DNA of 64,000 nt. Origin: Azohydromonas lata NBRC 102462. Lineage in GTDB: Bacteria > Pseudomonadota > Gammaproteobacteria > Burkholderiales > Burkholderiaceae_C. The translations under genes and the position numbers were made by a program. Below, one piece after another: positions 8,320 through 17,039 of this stretch. Location of the stretch: NCBI RefSeq assembly GCF_001571085.1, contig NZ_BCTC01000006.1, forward strand, positions 61,429 to 125,428, read 5' to 3'. The first letter of the stretch is position 1. Every line of letters begins with the position of its first letter. The notes beneath the pieces were generated by a model that was given only the letters and a program-made list of their open reading frames with translations, was not told the origin of the DNA and searched no databases.

Positions 8320-10464
8320 CTACGCGAAAAGCGCTTGTTCGGCGGAGCCTGAGCACGCGGCGCCCATCAAAGGCGAGCCCTGCTTCATGAGGTCTTGAGG
8401 CGGCATGGGGCGTGCGAAAAAGAAGCCCTGCAACTCGTCGCAACCGAGCTCGATCAGGGCATCCCGCTGCGCTGCGGTTTCCACCCCTTCGGCCACGACG
8501 CGCAAGTCCAGCGCGTGAGCAAGCCGGACGATGGCGTCGACGATGGCACGGGCGTCCTTGCTCGTGTGCACGTCCATGACGAATTCCCGGTCGATCTTGA
8601 GCTCGCTCACGCGCATCTGGCGCAGCGACGACAGGCTGGAATATCCCGTGCCGAAGTCGTCTATGGACACCACCACGCCGATGCCGGAGAGGCCTTCGAT
8701 GATGCCTTTTGCAGCCTGGCTGCGTTCCATGGCCACGGATTCGGTGATCTCGCACACCAGTTGGCCCGGCTGCACCTCGTGCCGCTGCAGGGCGTCACGA
8801 ACCTGCTCGACGATGCAGGCATTGCGAAGCTGATGGCTGGACAGGTTGACCGCCACCCGGACCTTGCTGCCCTGGGCCTGCCAAGCGCCCATCTGGCGGC
8901 AGGCCTCGTCAATGACCCATGCGCCTATCGCGTTGATCAGGCCGAACCGTTCGGCAATCGGAATGAACACGGCCGGGCTGATGGGGCCGCGCACAGGATG
9001 GATCCAGCGCAGCAGCGCCTCGACGCCGTTGACCTGGCCCGTGCGTCCACTGATCTTGGGCTGGTAGTGGAGCTGCAACTGGTGGGTCTCCACGGCCTCC
9101 CGCAAGGCCTGCCGCAGCTCGACCAGCTCGGAGACGTCTTCGTGCATGTGCGGCCTGAAGAAGGCGTAGCCGTTGCCGCCGCCGTTCTTCGCCACGTACA
9201 TCGCCGCGTCCGCATCCGCCACGATCCGGTCCCGTTCGCCTTGATCGGGGTAGACCACCGCGCCGATAGAACACGACAGCGACACGCTTCGCGCGCCGAT
9301 CTCGAAGGCGGTGGACATCACATCGAGAATGCGCTGTGCCACCAGCCTCACGTCTTCCTCTGCGGCCACGTCGTCCACCAGCAGCACGAACTCGTCGCCG
9401 CCTATGCGGGCCAGGGCGTCCACGTCCCGGATGACGGACTTCAAGCGCAGGGCAATCTGCTGCAGCAGCGCGTCGCCGACGGCGTGTCCATAGCTGTCGT
9501 TCACCGGCTTGAAGCCGTCCAGGTCGATGAACAGCACGCCCATCTTGGCGACGGTTCCCTGCTCCAGCCGCGCCAGGGCGTTTTCAAGCCGTTCCTGGAA
9601 CAGGGTGCGGTTGGAGACCCCCGTGAGCGGGTCCGTCATGGCCAGGCGCTCCAGCTCGGCATGGGCGCCGTCGAGGCTGGCGCTGGTCATTTCAAGCGCG
9701 GCGCTGACCTTGGCGGCCTGCTTGCCCATGCGGTCATCGACCCGCGAGGCCAAGAGCGTCAACAGCATCAGCACCAGGCAGGCGAGGATGATGACGGTAT
9801 GCAGGCCCTCGCCATGCAGCGCTTGCGCGCTCAGGCAGACCGCGTTCAGCGGATAGTTGGCCGCCGCTTCGCCGAGGTAGTGCATGCCGCTGATCGCCAG
9901 GCCCATCACCAGGGCGGCGCCGATCTGGGCCCCTTGGGCCTGGCGGCCGTTGAGCACGCGCACGCGAAAGAATATCGACAAGGCAACGGCGGACGCGGCG
10001 AACGCGACCAGCGCCGAGCACACCACCAGCGTGCCGTTCCACACGATGCCGGGCGCCAGCACCAGCGCCGCCATCCCGATGTAGTGCATGGCGCAAATGC
10101 CCACGCCCATGACGAAGCCGCCCGAGACCAGCAGGCGCCAGCCCAGGCGGGGCCGCGAAGAAATGAACAGCGCCAGCGCAGAGGTGGAGACGGCGCAGGC
10201 CCACGACAACAAGGTCATGAAGTGGTCGTAGCCGACTTCCATGGGCATCTGCAGGGCGAGCATGCCGACGAAGTGCATGGCCCACACGCCCGTGCCCATC
10301 ACGATGCCGCCTCCCGTCGTCCAGAACAGCCGCAGGTAGAGATCGCGCTTTTGCACGCGCTTGGCCAGGTCCAGCGAGACGTAGGAGGCGAGGATGGCGA
10401 CGAGCACCGACAAGGCGACGCCGCGAAGGTCGTAGGCGGGCTGGAGAAATTCGAGTGACGGCAT
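8320..10464 (-). CDS. MHYT-GGDEF-EAL membrane protein (c-di-GMP synthase/phosphodiesterase)
   Basis: Membrane signalling protein of 714 residues starting MPSLEFLQPAYDL. Seven or so N-terminal membrane helices carry three MHYT repeats (MHFVGM, MHYIGM, MHYLGE), a proposed metal/gas-sensing unit. The GGDEF domain is intact (RIGGDEF, residues 353-359) with an inhibitory RxxD site (RDVD, 346-349) five residues upstream. The EAL domain is also intact (EALLRW, 482-487; DDFGTGYSS later). Both activities are possible. It lies alone on the minus strand, convergent with the second hydroxylase pair, and near a second GGDEF gene and exported surface proteins, which suggests local c-di-GMP control of surface functions. 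Confidence 0.9.
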   Translation of the reverse strand: MPSLEFLQPAYDLRGVALSVLVAILASYVSLDLAKRVQKRDLYLRLFWTTGGGIVMGTGVWAMHFVGMLALQMPMEVGYDHFMTLLSWACAVSTSALALFISSRPRLGWRLLVSGGFVMGVGICAMHYIGMAALVLAPGIVWNGTLVVCSALVAFAASAVALSIFFRVRVLNGRQAQGAQIGAALVMGLAISGMHYLGEAAANYPLNAVCLSAQALHGEGLHTVIILACLVLMLLTLLASRVDDRMGKQAAKVSAALEMTSASLDGAHAELERLAMTDPLTGVSNRTLFQERLENALARLEQGTVAKMGVLFIDLDGFKPVNDSYGHAVGDALLQQIALRLKSVIRDVDALARIGGDEFVLLVDDVAAEEDVRLVAQRILDVMSTAFEIGARSVSLSCSIGAVVYPDQGERDRIVADADAAMYVAKNGGGNGYAFFRPHMHEDVSELVELRQALREAVETHQLQLHYQPKISGRTGQVNGVEALLRWIHPVRGPISPAVFIPIAERFGLINAIGAWVIDEACRQMGAWQAQGSKVRVAVNLSSHQLRNACIVEQVRDALQRHEVQPGQLVCEITESVAMERSQAAKGIIEGLSGIGVVVSIDDFGTGYSSLSSLRQMRVSELKIDREFVMDVHTSKDARAIVDAIVRLAHALDLRVVAEGVETAAQRDALIELGCDELQGFFFARPMPPQDLMKQGSPLMGAACSGSAEQALFA

Positions 10465-10819
10465 TGTTTTCGTGCCTGCCCGCTGCGTCACCGGTGGCCC
10501 CGTGTGACGACAGTCCAGCCGCATGGTCGTTCGGCAAGGGCCTCCAGGGAGCGGCCCACGTCGGCAAGCCAAGGCTTCACCGTTGCCGGCATGGGCGATG
10601 GCCGCCGCTGCCGTGGGCAGCAACCCCCTGGAACCTCAAGTGGCGTACGTCGTGCTGATGGAAGCGGCCAGCCTGCTTTCTTGGGGTGGTGGTTTGACTA
10701 TCGTCAGACCATGTCCACCCCTGCAGCGGTCCATCCCGGGAGTTCACACTCCGGTGACAGTCGGCGTGCTGCCAGACCCAAGCCGTGGGTACGGCTCCCC
10801 TTGGGCCCGGCCAGTTCCG
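10465..10819. other. Intergenic region between two minus-strand genes
   Basis: 355 bases with no convincing gene. It holds the promoter side of the MHYT gene and the 3' side of the secreted-protein gene. The only structure seen is the hairpin at 10777-10805. Confidence 0.5.
10777..10805 (-). terminator. Hairpin downstream of the secreted-protein gene, possible terminator
   Basis: AGCCGT-GGGT-ACGGCT forms the inner stem; CCCA and TGGG extend it with an asymmetric bulge. It is 15 bases after the stop at 10820. There is no U-run, so rho-independent termination is doubtful. Confidence 0.3.
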
Positions 10820-11371
10820 TCAAGGCTTGTTGATCGCAGGATGCGCTTGGTGGTTGCCCTGACGCAGCGGCGGCCCGCTGGGCGGATCCGTCTGGGTCTT
10901 GCCGCAGGCAATGACGGGCTTGGTTTCTCCGACCAGCGTGATGGAGAAGGCCGCCACGTCATGAGGGAATGAACCCACCGTGCCGCCGGGCTCGCCCGCG
11001 TCGGTGAAGGCCAGCTCGATGGTGGCCGGCTCCTGGTTGTAGGTGCCCACGCCGCTGCCCACCAAGGTGTCGAATCTCACCACCGGCTGGCCGGGGTCCA
11101 GCGCCGGGTTGTCCAGGCAATTGACGTCGGTGAGCTCCGTGAGGTGGAAGTGGTTGCCGCCGCTGAAGTTGATCTCCAGCCGGTTGGGCCTCTCTCCTTC
11201 CTTGCAATGCAAGGTAAAGCCGTGCGTGATGCGCACGCCGTTGCAGAAGAAGGAGCCCCCGCCCGTCATCCGGCCGTCGAGGTTGCCCACGTGCGCAAGC
11301 ACCGCGCCCGCATACAGGGCTGCCGGGGCGGCCGCCAGGAGCGCTCTCAGGATTGCAGTTGTGGCTTTCAT
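10820..11371 (-). CDS. Exported protein of unknown function
   Basis: A 183-residue protein with a signal peptide starting MKATTAILRALLAAAPAALY; cleavage is likely near AVLAHVG. The start at 11371 has an AGGAG ribosome site. The mature part contains GRMTGGGSFFCNGVRITHGF, then TLHC and FSGGNHFHL, a pattern I associate with small secreted beta-rich domains (post-COAP-1-like), without certainty. Two to four cysteines could form disulfides. The Pro-rich tail (TDPPSGPPL) looks disordered. It lies downstream of the PEP-CTERM gene on the same strand, about 200 bases apart, so both may serve the cell surface. Confidence 0.7.
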   Translation of the reverse strand: MKATTAILRALLAAAPAALYAGAVLAHVGNLDGRMTGGGSFFCNGVRITHGFTLHCKEGERPNRLEINFSGGNHFHLTELTDVNCLDNPALDPGQPVVRFDTLVGSGVGTYNQEPATIELAFTDAGEPGGTVGSFPHDVAAFSITLVGETKPVIACGKTQTDPPSGPPLRQGNHQAHPAINKP

Positions 11372-11575
11372 TTGCGGTCTCCTGAACTGATGGAACGAAC
11401 TTCCGTGGCCCGGCCCGTACTTCTGGTGGCCGGGACTGCGCTGAAGAGCGCAGCAGCGCCAGCGACTGGCAAGACATGGTCGCAGCAAGGCACGAACCCG
11501 CTACATCAGTGCATCCGGCGCAAAACCAGCGGCTCAACTTGACATTTGGCGCACCGCGCCGCTGGGCCTGCCGCG

Positions 11576-12373
11576 TCAGCGTTCGCGCCGCTCCTGCCGC
11601 CGCCGTGCCGTGACGCCGACCAGGGCCAGGCCGGCCAGCATCAGCGCATAGGTCGAGGGCTCGGGGACGCCCGGCACGGCGGACGAGGCGATCACGCCCC
11701 ACTTGCCCCACAGCGTCGCCTGGTGGCTCAGGTCGTTGCGCATCAGCACCGAGATTTCCCCGCTCTCGTGCGCGCTGTCCGCGGGGGAGTGCCAGTCGGA
11801 CTTCGCCGTGATGGAGCGCAAGGCGTCGTCCCCGTCGATGAAGCGGGAGGAGAAGAACACGCTGGCGGTGCCGTATTCCAGGCCGCGCAGCAGGGGCGAG
11901 GGGTTGCGGTAGGGGTCGACTTCGGCATCCAGCGTGTACTGCCCGGTGATGCGCAGCCCGGTGTGCGCGGACAACTGGAACAGCGGCATGCCGAGCGCAC
12001 CCTGGTAGATGGCTATGGATTTGAGCTGGTAGCGGTCCGAACCCAGGTACGGGAGGCTTTCCGCCGTGAAGCCGAAGCTGCCGGACTGGCTGAAGGCGGA
12101 CAGTCCCGCCTGCGACGCCGCGGCCGAGCCGTTGGGGAAGCTGACGCTGGCCGGCTCCGTGAAGCTGCCAAAGTCCTTGCAACCGGTGCAGTAACCCCCG
12201 CTTTTGACGCGGACCAGGGACTGGCCGGTGAACTTCACGGTGGGCGTGATGCCGTCGTTGGGGTCCAGGTCCACCAGCTCGTAGCGCAGCTCGGTGAGGC
12301 TGGCGGTGGCCGAGGCCTCGGCCATGGCGGGAATGGACGCGACGGCCAGCAAGGTGCCCAAAAGCAGTTTCAT
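11576..12373 (-). CDS. PEP-CTERM sorting-domain protein
   Basis: A 265-residue exported protein. The signal peptide is MKLLLGTLLAVASIPAMAEA with a GAGGAGA ribosome site. The C-terminus shows the full PEP-CTERM signal: VPEPSTYALMLAGLALVGVT followed by the basic tail ARRRQERRER. Such proteins are processed by an exosortase and are typically tied to exopolysaccharide production; no exosortase gene is in the window. A CxxC pair (GGYCTGCKDFG, residues 61-65) sits in the mature region. The middle is predicted beta-rich and otherwise unrecognised. Divergent from it is a GGDEF gene. Confidence 0.85.
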   Translation of the reverse strand: MKLLLGTLLAVASIPAMAEASATASLTELRYELVDLDPNDGITPTVKFTGQSLVRVKSGGYCTGCKDFGSFTEPASVSFPNGSAAASQAGLSAFSQSGSFGFTAESLPYLGSDRYQLKSIAIYQGALGMPLFQLSAHTGLRITGQYTLDAEVDPYRNPSPLLRGLEYGTASVFFSSRFIDGDDALRSITAKSDWHSPADSAHESGEISVLMRNDLSHQATLWGKWGVIASSAVPGVPEPSTYALMLAGLALVGVTARRRQERRER

Positions 12374-12733
12374 GAGCGTCTCCTCGTGGGGAGGCAGCAG
12401 GTTCGCCCACGGCATCTCCCGGAAGACCTGCCCTTGCTTCCCGAAGGCCCGCGGCCGCGCGCCCTTCACGGCGCGAAGCGCTGGCGCACAGCGTGCGGAC
12501 ACAGGCGGCCCGAACGGCGTGACCGCAGGAAAAAAGCGCTGCGCAATATCTCGGTTCACATGGCCGTGGCCGGACGCAGGGCCTGCGCGTCCATGACGTA
12601 ATTCACGCTTGAGGTCGGCAGTTGCAGGGCGCCGAAGGCGGCGCATCGTTTTCGCCATGCTTTGCGGCTCAAAGCGTTGTACATCGCCTTTGAAAACAAA
12701 CGATCTGGGGCCTGCTGCGCTTGTTTGCCGTCG
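12374..12733. promoter_or_regulatory. Divergent intergenic region between PEP-CTERM and GGDEF genes
   Basis: About 360 bases with no convincing gene. It must hold the promoters of both genes. I looked for a c-di-GMP riboswitch core and did not see one. The GGDEF frame stays open back to a TTG at 12662, so its true start may lie within this region. Confidence 0.45.
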
Positions 12734-13930
12734 ATGGCCCATATGCACATGCTGTACAAAATCGCCCGCATCCTGCGGCTCACACAGCTCGCGGCCTTGC
12801 TGTTGGTCATTGGCTTGGGCGCGGCGCTGTACGCCGTCCTCCTGCAATACAAGGCCGCTGGCCAGGCGGTGGATCACTCGCACGAGGTGCTCAATGAGAT
12901 CGAGCAAGTGCGCACCAATTCGCTGCGCGCCGGGGTGTGGCTGCGCAGCTATGGCATGTATGCCTCCAAGGACATGCTGCCGCGCGTCAGGAAGTCCGCG
13001 GCAAGCGCAACGGAAGCGGCTGCCCGGCTGCAGGCGCTGACGACTGCCGACGCCCTGCAAGGCCCGCGGGTCCAGCTGGTGATGAAGGAGCTGGACGAGG
13101 TCATGAGCATCTACCTTGCGTCCGCCGACATCGCCCAGCAGCAAGGGCCGGAAACGCTGCGGGAGATGACCATCGCGCAGACAAGACTGGACATCACGGC
13201 CGGGCTCAGGACCGTGCTGGACCAGATTGAAACGACCGAGCGGGATCTCCTGGCCGCCCGGCGCACCGTCGAGGAAGAGCGCAGGAGCCTGAGCGAGGCC
13301 CTGCTCCTGACCGTCGGCGGCGCCTTCGTCGCCATCATGTTCTGGACGATGCGGTACTCGGGGCAGCTCATCCGCCTGGGCCAGCAGGAAGTCGACCAGC
13401 TGCAGGACGCGGCCCTGCTGGACCCGCTGACCGGCCTGCTCAACCGGCGCGGTTTGCACAAGTGGTTGGCGAAGATGGCCACGAAGGGCCCTGGAGAAGC
13501 CGGTATCGCGGTGCTTGCCTTTGACCTCGACGACTTCAAGCTGGTGAACGACCACTACAGCCACGACGCAGGCGACCAGGTGCTCAAGGCCATCACGCAG
13601 CGGCTGCAGCAGCAATTCCGCAGTGGCGACGCCGTGGCGCGCGTCGGCGGCGACGAGTTCATCGCCGTGCTGCCCTGCGTGGCCTCCCGCCAGGAGGCTG
13701 CGGCCATCGCACAGCGCACTTGCGCACGCCTGTGTCGGCCCATCCAGCTTGCCCCGAACGTGGAAGTGTGCGTCGGCGCCTCCGTCGGCGTCGCCATGCT
13801 GCACGAGGATGGCCAGGACATAGACGCCTTGCTGCACGCCGCGGACAAGCGCATGTACATGGCCAAGGGCACCCGCAAGGCTCAAGCCTCGGCGGACGCA
13901 GCGGTCGCTGAAGAATCCGCCCTGGCCTGA
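12734..13930 (+). CDS. Membrane-bound GGDEF diguanylate cyclase
   Basis: About 398 residues from the ATG at 12734; ATGs at 12743 and 12749 are close alternatives. A first membrane helix (LTQLAALLLVIGLGAALYAV) and a second (LLTVGGAFVAIMFWTMRYSG) bracket a mostly helical periplasmic domain of roughly 150 residues, resembling CHASE3-type sensors. The cytoplasmic GGDEF domain has the active motif RVGGDEF with an RxxD inhibitory site (RSGD) five residues upstream. It therefore probably makes c-di-GMP under feedback control. There is no EAL domain. It is divergent from the PEP-CTERM gene. Confidence 0.88.
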   Translation: MAHMHMLYKIARILRLTQLAALLLVIGLGAALYAVLLQYKAAGQAVDHSHEVLNEIEQVRTNSLRAGVWLRSYGMYASKDMLPRVRKSAASATEAAARLQALTTADALQGPRVQLVMKELDEVMSIYLASADIAQQQGPETLREMTIAQTRLDITAGLRTVLDQIETTERDLLAARRTVEEERRSLSEALLLTVGGAFVAIMFWTMRYSGQLIRLGQQEVDQLQDAALLDPLTGLLNRRGLHKWLAKMATKGPGEAGIAVLAFDLDDFKLVNDHYSHDAGDQVLKAITQRLQQQFRSGDAVARVGGDEFIAVLPCVASRQEAAAIAQRTCARLCRPIQLAPNVEVCVGASVGVAMLHEDGQDIDALLHAADKRMYMAKGTRKAQASADAAVAEESALA

Positions 13931-13995
13931 ACGGGTCTGCAGCGCCCGACCGGCAAGCCATGACACGGCATTGACGCACCAGAAGGAGCCCGCCC

Positions 13996-14256
13996 ATGAG
14001 CATCAAGTTTTCTTCTCGGCCCAGCCGCTACGGCTTTGGTCCCCACCTGTCTACCGGCCAGATCGACGTGCAGGAGCTCGAGGACGGCGCCGGCTTCACC
14101 ATCACGCGCCTCATCGACGACGAGATTTGGGCGCCGGTCAGCGGCCCTGACGATCCGGCCTGGCTGATGTGGAACACCGTCACGGAAGCGGCGGCCTGGG
14201 TCCATCTCGCGCGGCCCGTCAAGGATTACCCGCATTGGGGTGCCGTGCTGATTTGA
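13996..14256 (+). CDS. Small hypothetical protein
   Basis: An 86-residue soluble protein starting MSIKFSSRPSRYGFGPHLST with a strong AGAAGGAG ribosome site at proper spacing. It is rich in Trp and acidic residues (LIDDEIWAPVSGPDDPAW) and lacks a signal peptide or membrane helix. I do not recognise the family. It is 65 bases after the GGDEF gene on the same strand and convergent with the 14287-15018 gene. Confidence 0.6.
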   Translation: MSIKFSSRPSRYGFGPHLSTGQIDVQELEDGAGFTITRLIDDEIWAPVSGPDDPAWLMWNTVTEAAAWVHLARPVKDYPHWGAVLI

Positions 14257-14286
14257 GCCGCCTGCCGTTGGCCGGCATGGCGCGTC

Positions 14287-15018
14287 CTACCCTCGATGGG
14301 GACAGGCCTGGTCCTGCCTTGTTCGAGCAAGAGCGTAGGCGGTCAGGTCTGTGCGCAAGCGGTACGCCGCGACCTCCACCAGCTCGCCATAGCTGCTGCT
14401 GGGCTGGTCCATTTGGCTGGCGACCCGCTGGGCCACGTCGGCGCCAGCACATTCGAAGATGATGTAGTCGTCACCGCTGCCGGGATGAGCGCCCGTGACC
14501 GTCACCGGCTTGGACAGCTCCGGATCTCCTTCGACGAAATGAGCGCAGACCACGCCAGGCACGTCGAGCATCCGCAGATAGGGCTCCAGGCTGGGCATCA
14601 TGCGGGCGCCTTCCTTGGGCCGCAGCCGAACCAGCGCCACGCCGGCGCCCCGCGTCTGGCCACGGCTGTGCACCAGGCGCCCGACCACCCGGGTCGGCGC
14701 GATGAAGCGGGTGATGTGATGGAGGGACCACGGCGTCTGATGGGCCAGTGCTGCACGGTAGGGCGCGCTGTCCAGGGCCTCGAAATCCACCGCGTTGTAG
14801 ATCTGCAGGTACCGCACCGGCGTGCTGAGCGACTCGTAGCGCCGTGCCTCCAGGAAGCCCGGGATCGCCACGCGCTCGGCCAGGTGCTCCGTGTCGAACC
14901 ACAGGTTGAAGTCGTCCTCCTCTTGCGCGAGGACCTGCATCGAGGACATCAGGATGCCCGTTCCACCGAATACCATGTGCGTTTCCATACGAGCTTGCGA
15001 ATCGTGCGTGCGGTTCAT
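14287..15018 (-). CDS. Dimeric alpha-beta-barrel-like protein (DUF4286-type)
   Basis: A 243-residue protein whose first half reads FNLWFDTEHLAERVAIPGFL then EARRYESLS, the pattern of DUF4286/EthD-like ferredoxin-fold proteins. A second, similar half follows (MLDVPGVVCAHFVEGDPELS). The start ATG at 15018 overlaps the Bug stop codon (TGATG), so translation is coupled. It is last in the RraA/amidase/Bug/Bug operon. Relatives often act in degradation pathways, but no catalytic residue can be named. Confidence 0.7.
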   Translation of the reverse strand: MNRTHDSQARMETHMVFGGTGILMSSMQVLAQEEDDFNLWFDTEHLAERVAIPGFLEARRYESLSTPVRYLQIYNAVDFEALDSAPYRAALAHQTPWSLHHITRFIAPTRVVGRLVHSRGQTRGAGVALVRLRPKEGARMMPSLEPYLRMLDVPGVVCAHFVEGDPELSKPVTVTGAHPGSGDDYIIFECAGADVAQRVASQMDQPSSSYGELVEVAAYRLRTDLTAYALARTRQDQACPHRG

Positions 15019-15998
15019 CAGTCGAGCCGGATGTTGGCGTCCGCGATGACTTTTTCCCATTTCAGGCGGTCGCGCTTCATTGTGTCGGCGAGCTTCTGAG
15101 GCGCTCCGCCCTCGATCTCCAGGCCCATCTCCACCAGCTTGGCCTTCATCTCCGGTTCGTTCAGGATCTCGTTGACGTTCTTGTTGAGCATGGCAACCAC
15201 TGCGTCCGGCGTGTGCGCCGGCGCCAGCAGGCCGAACCAGTGCAGCAGCTCGAAGCCGGCAAAGCCGCTGCTCTCCGACACGGTGGGCAACCCTGGATAG
15301 GCCGGTGACGGCTTGGACGTGGTGATCGCCAGCGCCCGCAGCTTGCCGGCCTTTGCCATGGGCATGGACTCGGGGCCGATCGCCATCATCACCGGGACCT
15401 GGCCGGACATCACGTCCTGAAGCGCCGGCGCGCCGCCCTTGTAGGGAACGTGCGTGAGCTCCACGCCCGCCACCCGCTTGAAAAGCTCCATGCCCAGATG
15501 GCTGGGATTGCCCGCGCCGCTGGACGCGTAGCTCATCGGCTGCGGCGACGCCTTGATGTAGGCCCGCAGCTCGTTGAAGGATCTCACCGGCAGGCTGGGG
15601 TTGACCATGACCACGCTGGGCAGCGTCACGACCATGGCGATGGGCGCAAAGTCCTTCTCCGGGTCATAGGGCAGCCGGCCCTTGTAGAGCGTGGGATTGA
15701 CGGACAGTCCCGCGGTCGAGGCCAGCAGCAGCGTGTAGCCGTCGGGTGCCGACTTGGCGACGTAGCTGGCCCCGATCTGCTCGGTGGCTCCGGGCTTGTT
15801 CTCCACCACGACCGGCTGCTTCAGGCGCTGGCCGAGCCGCTGGCCCACCATGCGCGCAACGGCATCGGAAGCGCCGCCGGCCGGATACGGCACCACGATG
15901 CGGACGAACCGGTCCGGATAGTCGCCGGCATGCGCTGCGCTGCACGCCAGGAGTGAGGCAGCCGAGAACAGGGAGAGCAGTACGGTCTTCATGTGCAT
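15018..15998 (-). CDS. Bug-family (TTT) periplasmic substrate-binding protein
   Basis: A 326-residue receptor. The signal peptide MHMKTVLLSLFSAASLLACS ends near SAAHAG; an ATG six bases downstream (MKTV) is an equally good start. Family landmarks are IVVPYPAGGASDAVARMVGQ, VENKPGATEQIGASYVAKSA, and VPYKGGAPALQDVMSGQVP. It is about 60 bases after a second Bug gene of the same operon and coupled to the downstream DUF4286-type gene. The operon probably supplies the substrate of the amidase or of the RraA-like protein. The ligand is unknown. Confidence 0.9.
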   Translation of the reverse strand: MHMKTVLLSLFSAASLLACSAAHAGDYPDRFVRIVVPYPAGGASDAVARMVGQRLGQRLKQPVVVENKPGATEQIGASYVAKSAPDGYTLLLASTAGLSVNPTLYKGRLPYDPEKDFAPIAMVVTLPSVVMVNPSLPVRSFNELRAYIKASPQPMSYASSGAGNPSHLGMELFKRVAGVELTHVPYKGGAPALQDVMSGQVPVMMAIGPESMPMAKAGKLRALAITTSKPSPAYPGLPTVSESSGFAGFELLHWFGLLAPAHTPDAVVAMLNKNVNEILNEPEMKAKLVEMGLEIEGGAPQKLADTMKRDRLKWEKVIADANIRLD

Positions 15999-16062
15999 CC
16001 AATCAGGCAGGCGTGATCGCGCCCCCTTGGAGGGGCGACACAGGGAGGAAGGGGATTGCCGC

Positions 16063-17019
16063 TTACTGCGGCGTGATGTGCGCCGACTTGACCAGCGCTT
16101 CGTAGCCCTGGGCGTCCTTGCGGATGAACTCGCGGAAGGCCTCGGGCGAGTCGCCCACGGGAATCAGCGAGGTCTCGGCAAGCTGGCGGCTCAGGTTGCC
16201 CTGCAGTGCCGTGCGGATGGCCGCACTGATCTTGTCGATGACGGGCCTGGGTGTCCCGGCCGGCGCCGCGATGCCCGTCCACGTCACCACCTCGAAGGCG
16301 GGAAAGCCGGCTTCCTTCATGGTGGGCACGTCCGGCAGGAGCGGCGAGCGCTGGCTGCTGGTGATGGCGAGCGCGCGCAGCTTGCCGCTCTTGACGTAGG
16401 GCAGCGCGGTGGGCGACGTGTCGAACAACATGTCGATCTGTCCGCCCATGAGGTCGTTGAGCGCGGGAGCACCGCCCTTGTACGGCACGTGCAGCATTTC
16501 CACGCCGGCCTGCTGCATGAAGATCTCGGTCGAGAAGTGCTGGGCCGAACCCACGCTGGCGCTGCCGAAGCTGACCTTGCCCGGCTGCGCCTTGGCCATC
16601 GCCACCAGCTCCTTGACGCTGTGCGCCGGCGACTGCGGGCTCACCACCAGGATGTTGGGCTGGTCCACGATGCGCATGATGGGCGCGAAAGCCTTTTGCG
16701 GGTCGAAGGGCGGGTTGGCATACAGGTACTGGTTGGCTGCGAAGACCCCGGCGCTGCCCACGAGCAGCGTGTAGCCGTCGGGTGCCGCGTTGGCAACGAA
16801 GGCTGCACCGATGTTGCCCGAGGCGCCGGGCTTGTTTTCCACCAGGAAGGGCTGCTTGAGCGAGTCCTGCAGGCTCTTGCCCACCAGCCTGGCCACCATG
16901 TCCACACTGCCGCCCGGCGGAAACGGCACGATGAGCTTCACGGGCTTGCCGGGATAGTCCTGGGCCAGCGTGAGCTGCGCGCCGCAGGCCAGCAGCACGA
17001 TGAGCGCTTTCTTCAGCAT
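16063..17019 (-). CDS. Bug-family (TTT) periplasmic substrate-binding protein
   Basis: A 318-residue receptor starting MLKKALIVLLACGAQLTLAQ with an AGGAG ribosome site; in-frame ATG at 17040 is less likely. It has the family motifs LIVPFPPGGSVDMVARLVGK, VENKPGASGNIGAAFVANAA, and VPYKGGAPALNDLMGGQID. It begins 20 bases after the amidase stop. Two different Bug proteins in one operon suggest two related ligands, or a high- and a low-affinity form for the same ligand. Confidence 0.9.
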   Translation of the reverse strand: MLKKALIVLLACGAQLTLAQDYPGKPVKLIVPFPPGGSVDMVARLVGKSLQDSLKQPFLVENKPGASGNIGAAFVANAAPDGYTLLVGSAGVFAANQYLYANPPFDPQKAFAPIMRIVDQPNILVVSPQSPAHSVKELVAMAKAQPGKVSFGSASVGSAQHFSTEIFMQQAGVEMLHVPYKGGAPALNDLMGGQIDMLFDTSPTALPYVKSGKLRALAITSSQRSPLLPDVPTMKEAGFPAFEVVTWTGIAAPAGTPRPVIDKISAAIRTALQGNLSRQLAETSLIPVGDSPEAFREFIRKDAQGYEALVKSAHITPQ

Positions 17020-17039
17020 GGTCGTTGCTCCTGTTTGCA

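Noticed and set aside
12374..12733. c-di-GMP riboswitch before the GGDEF gene
   Set aside because: The conserved core and paired stems were not found on either strand.
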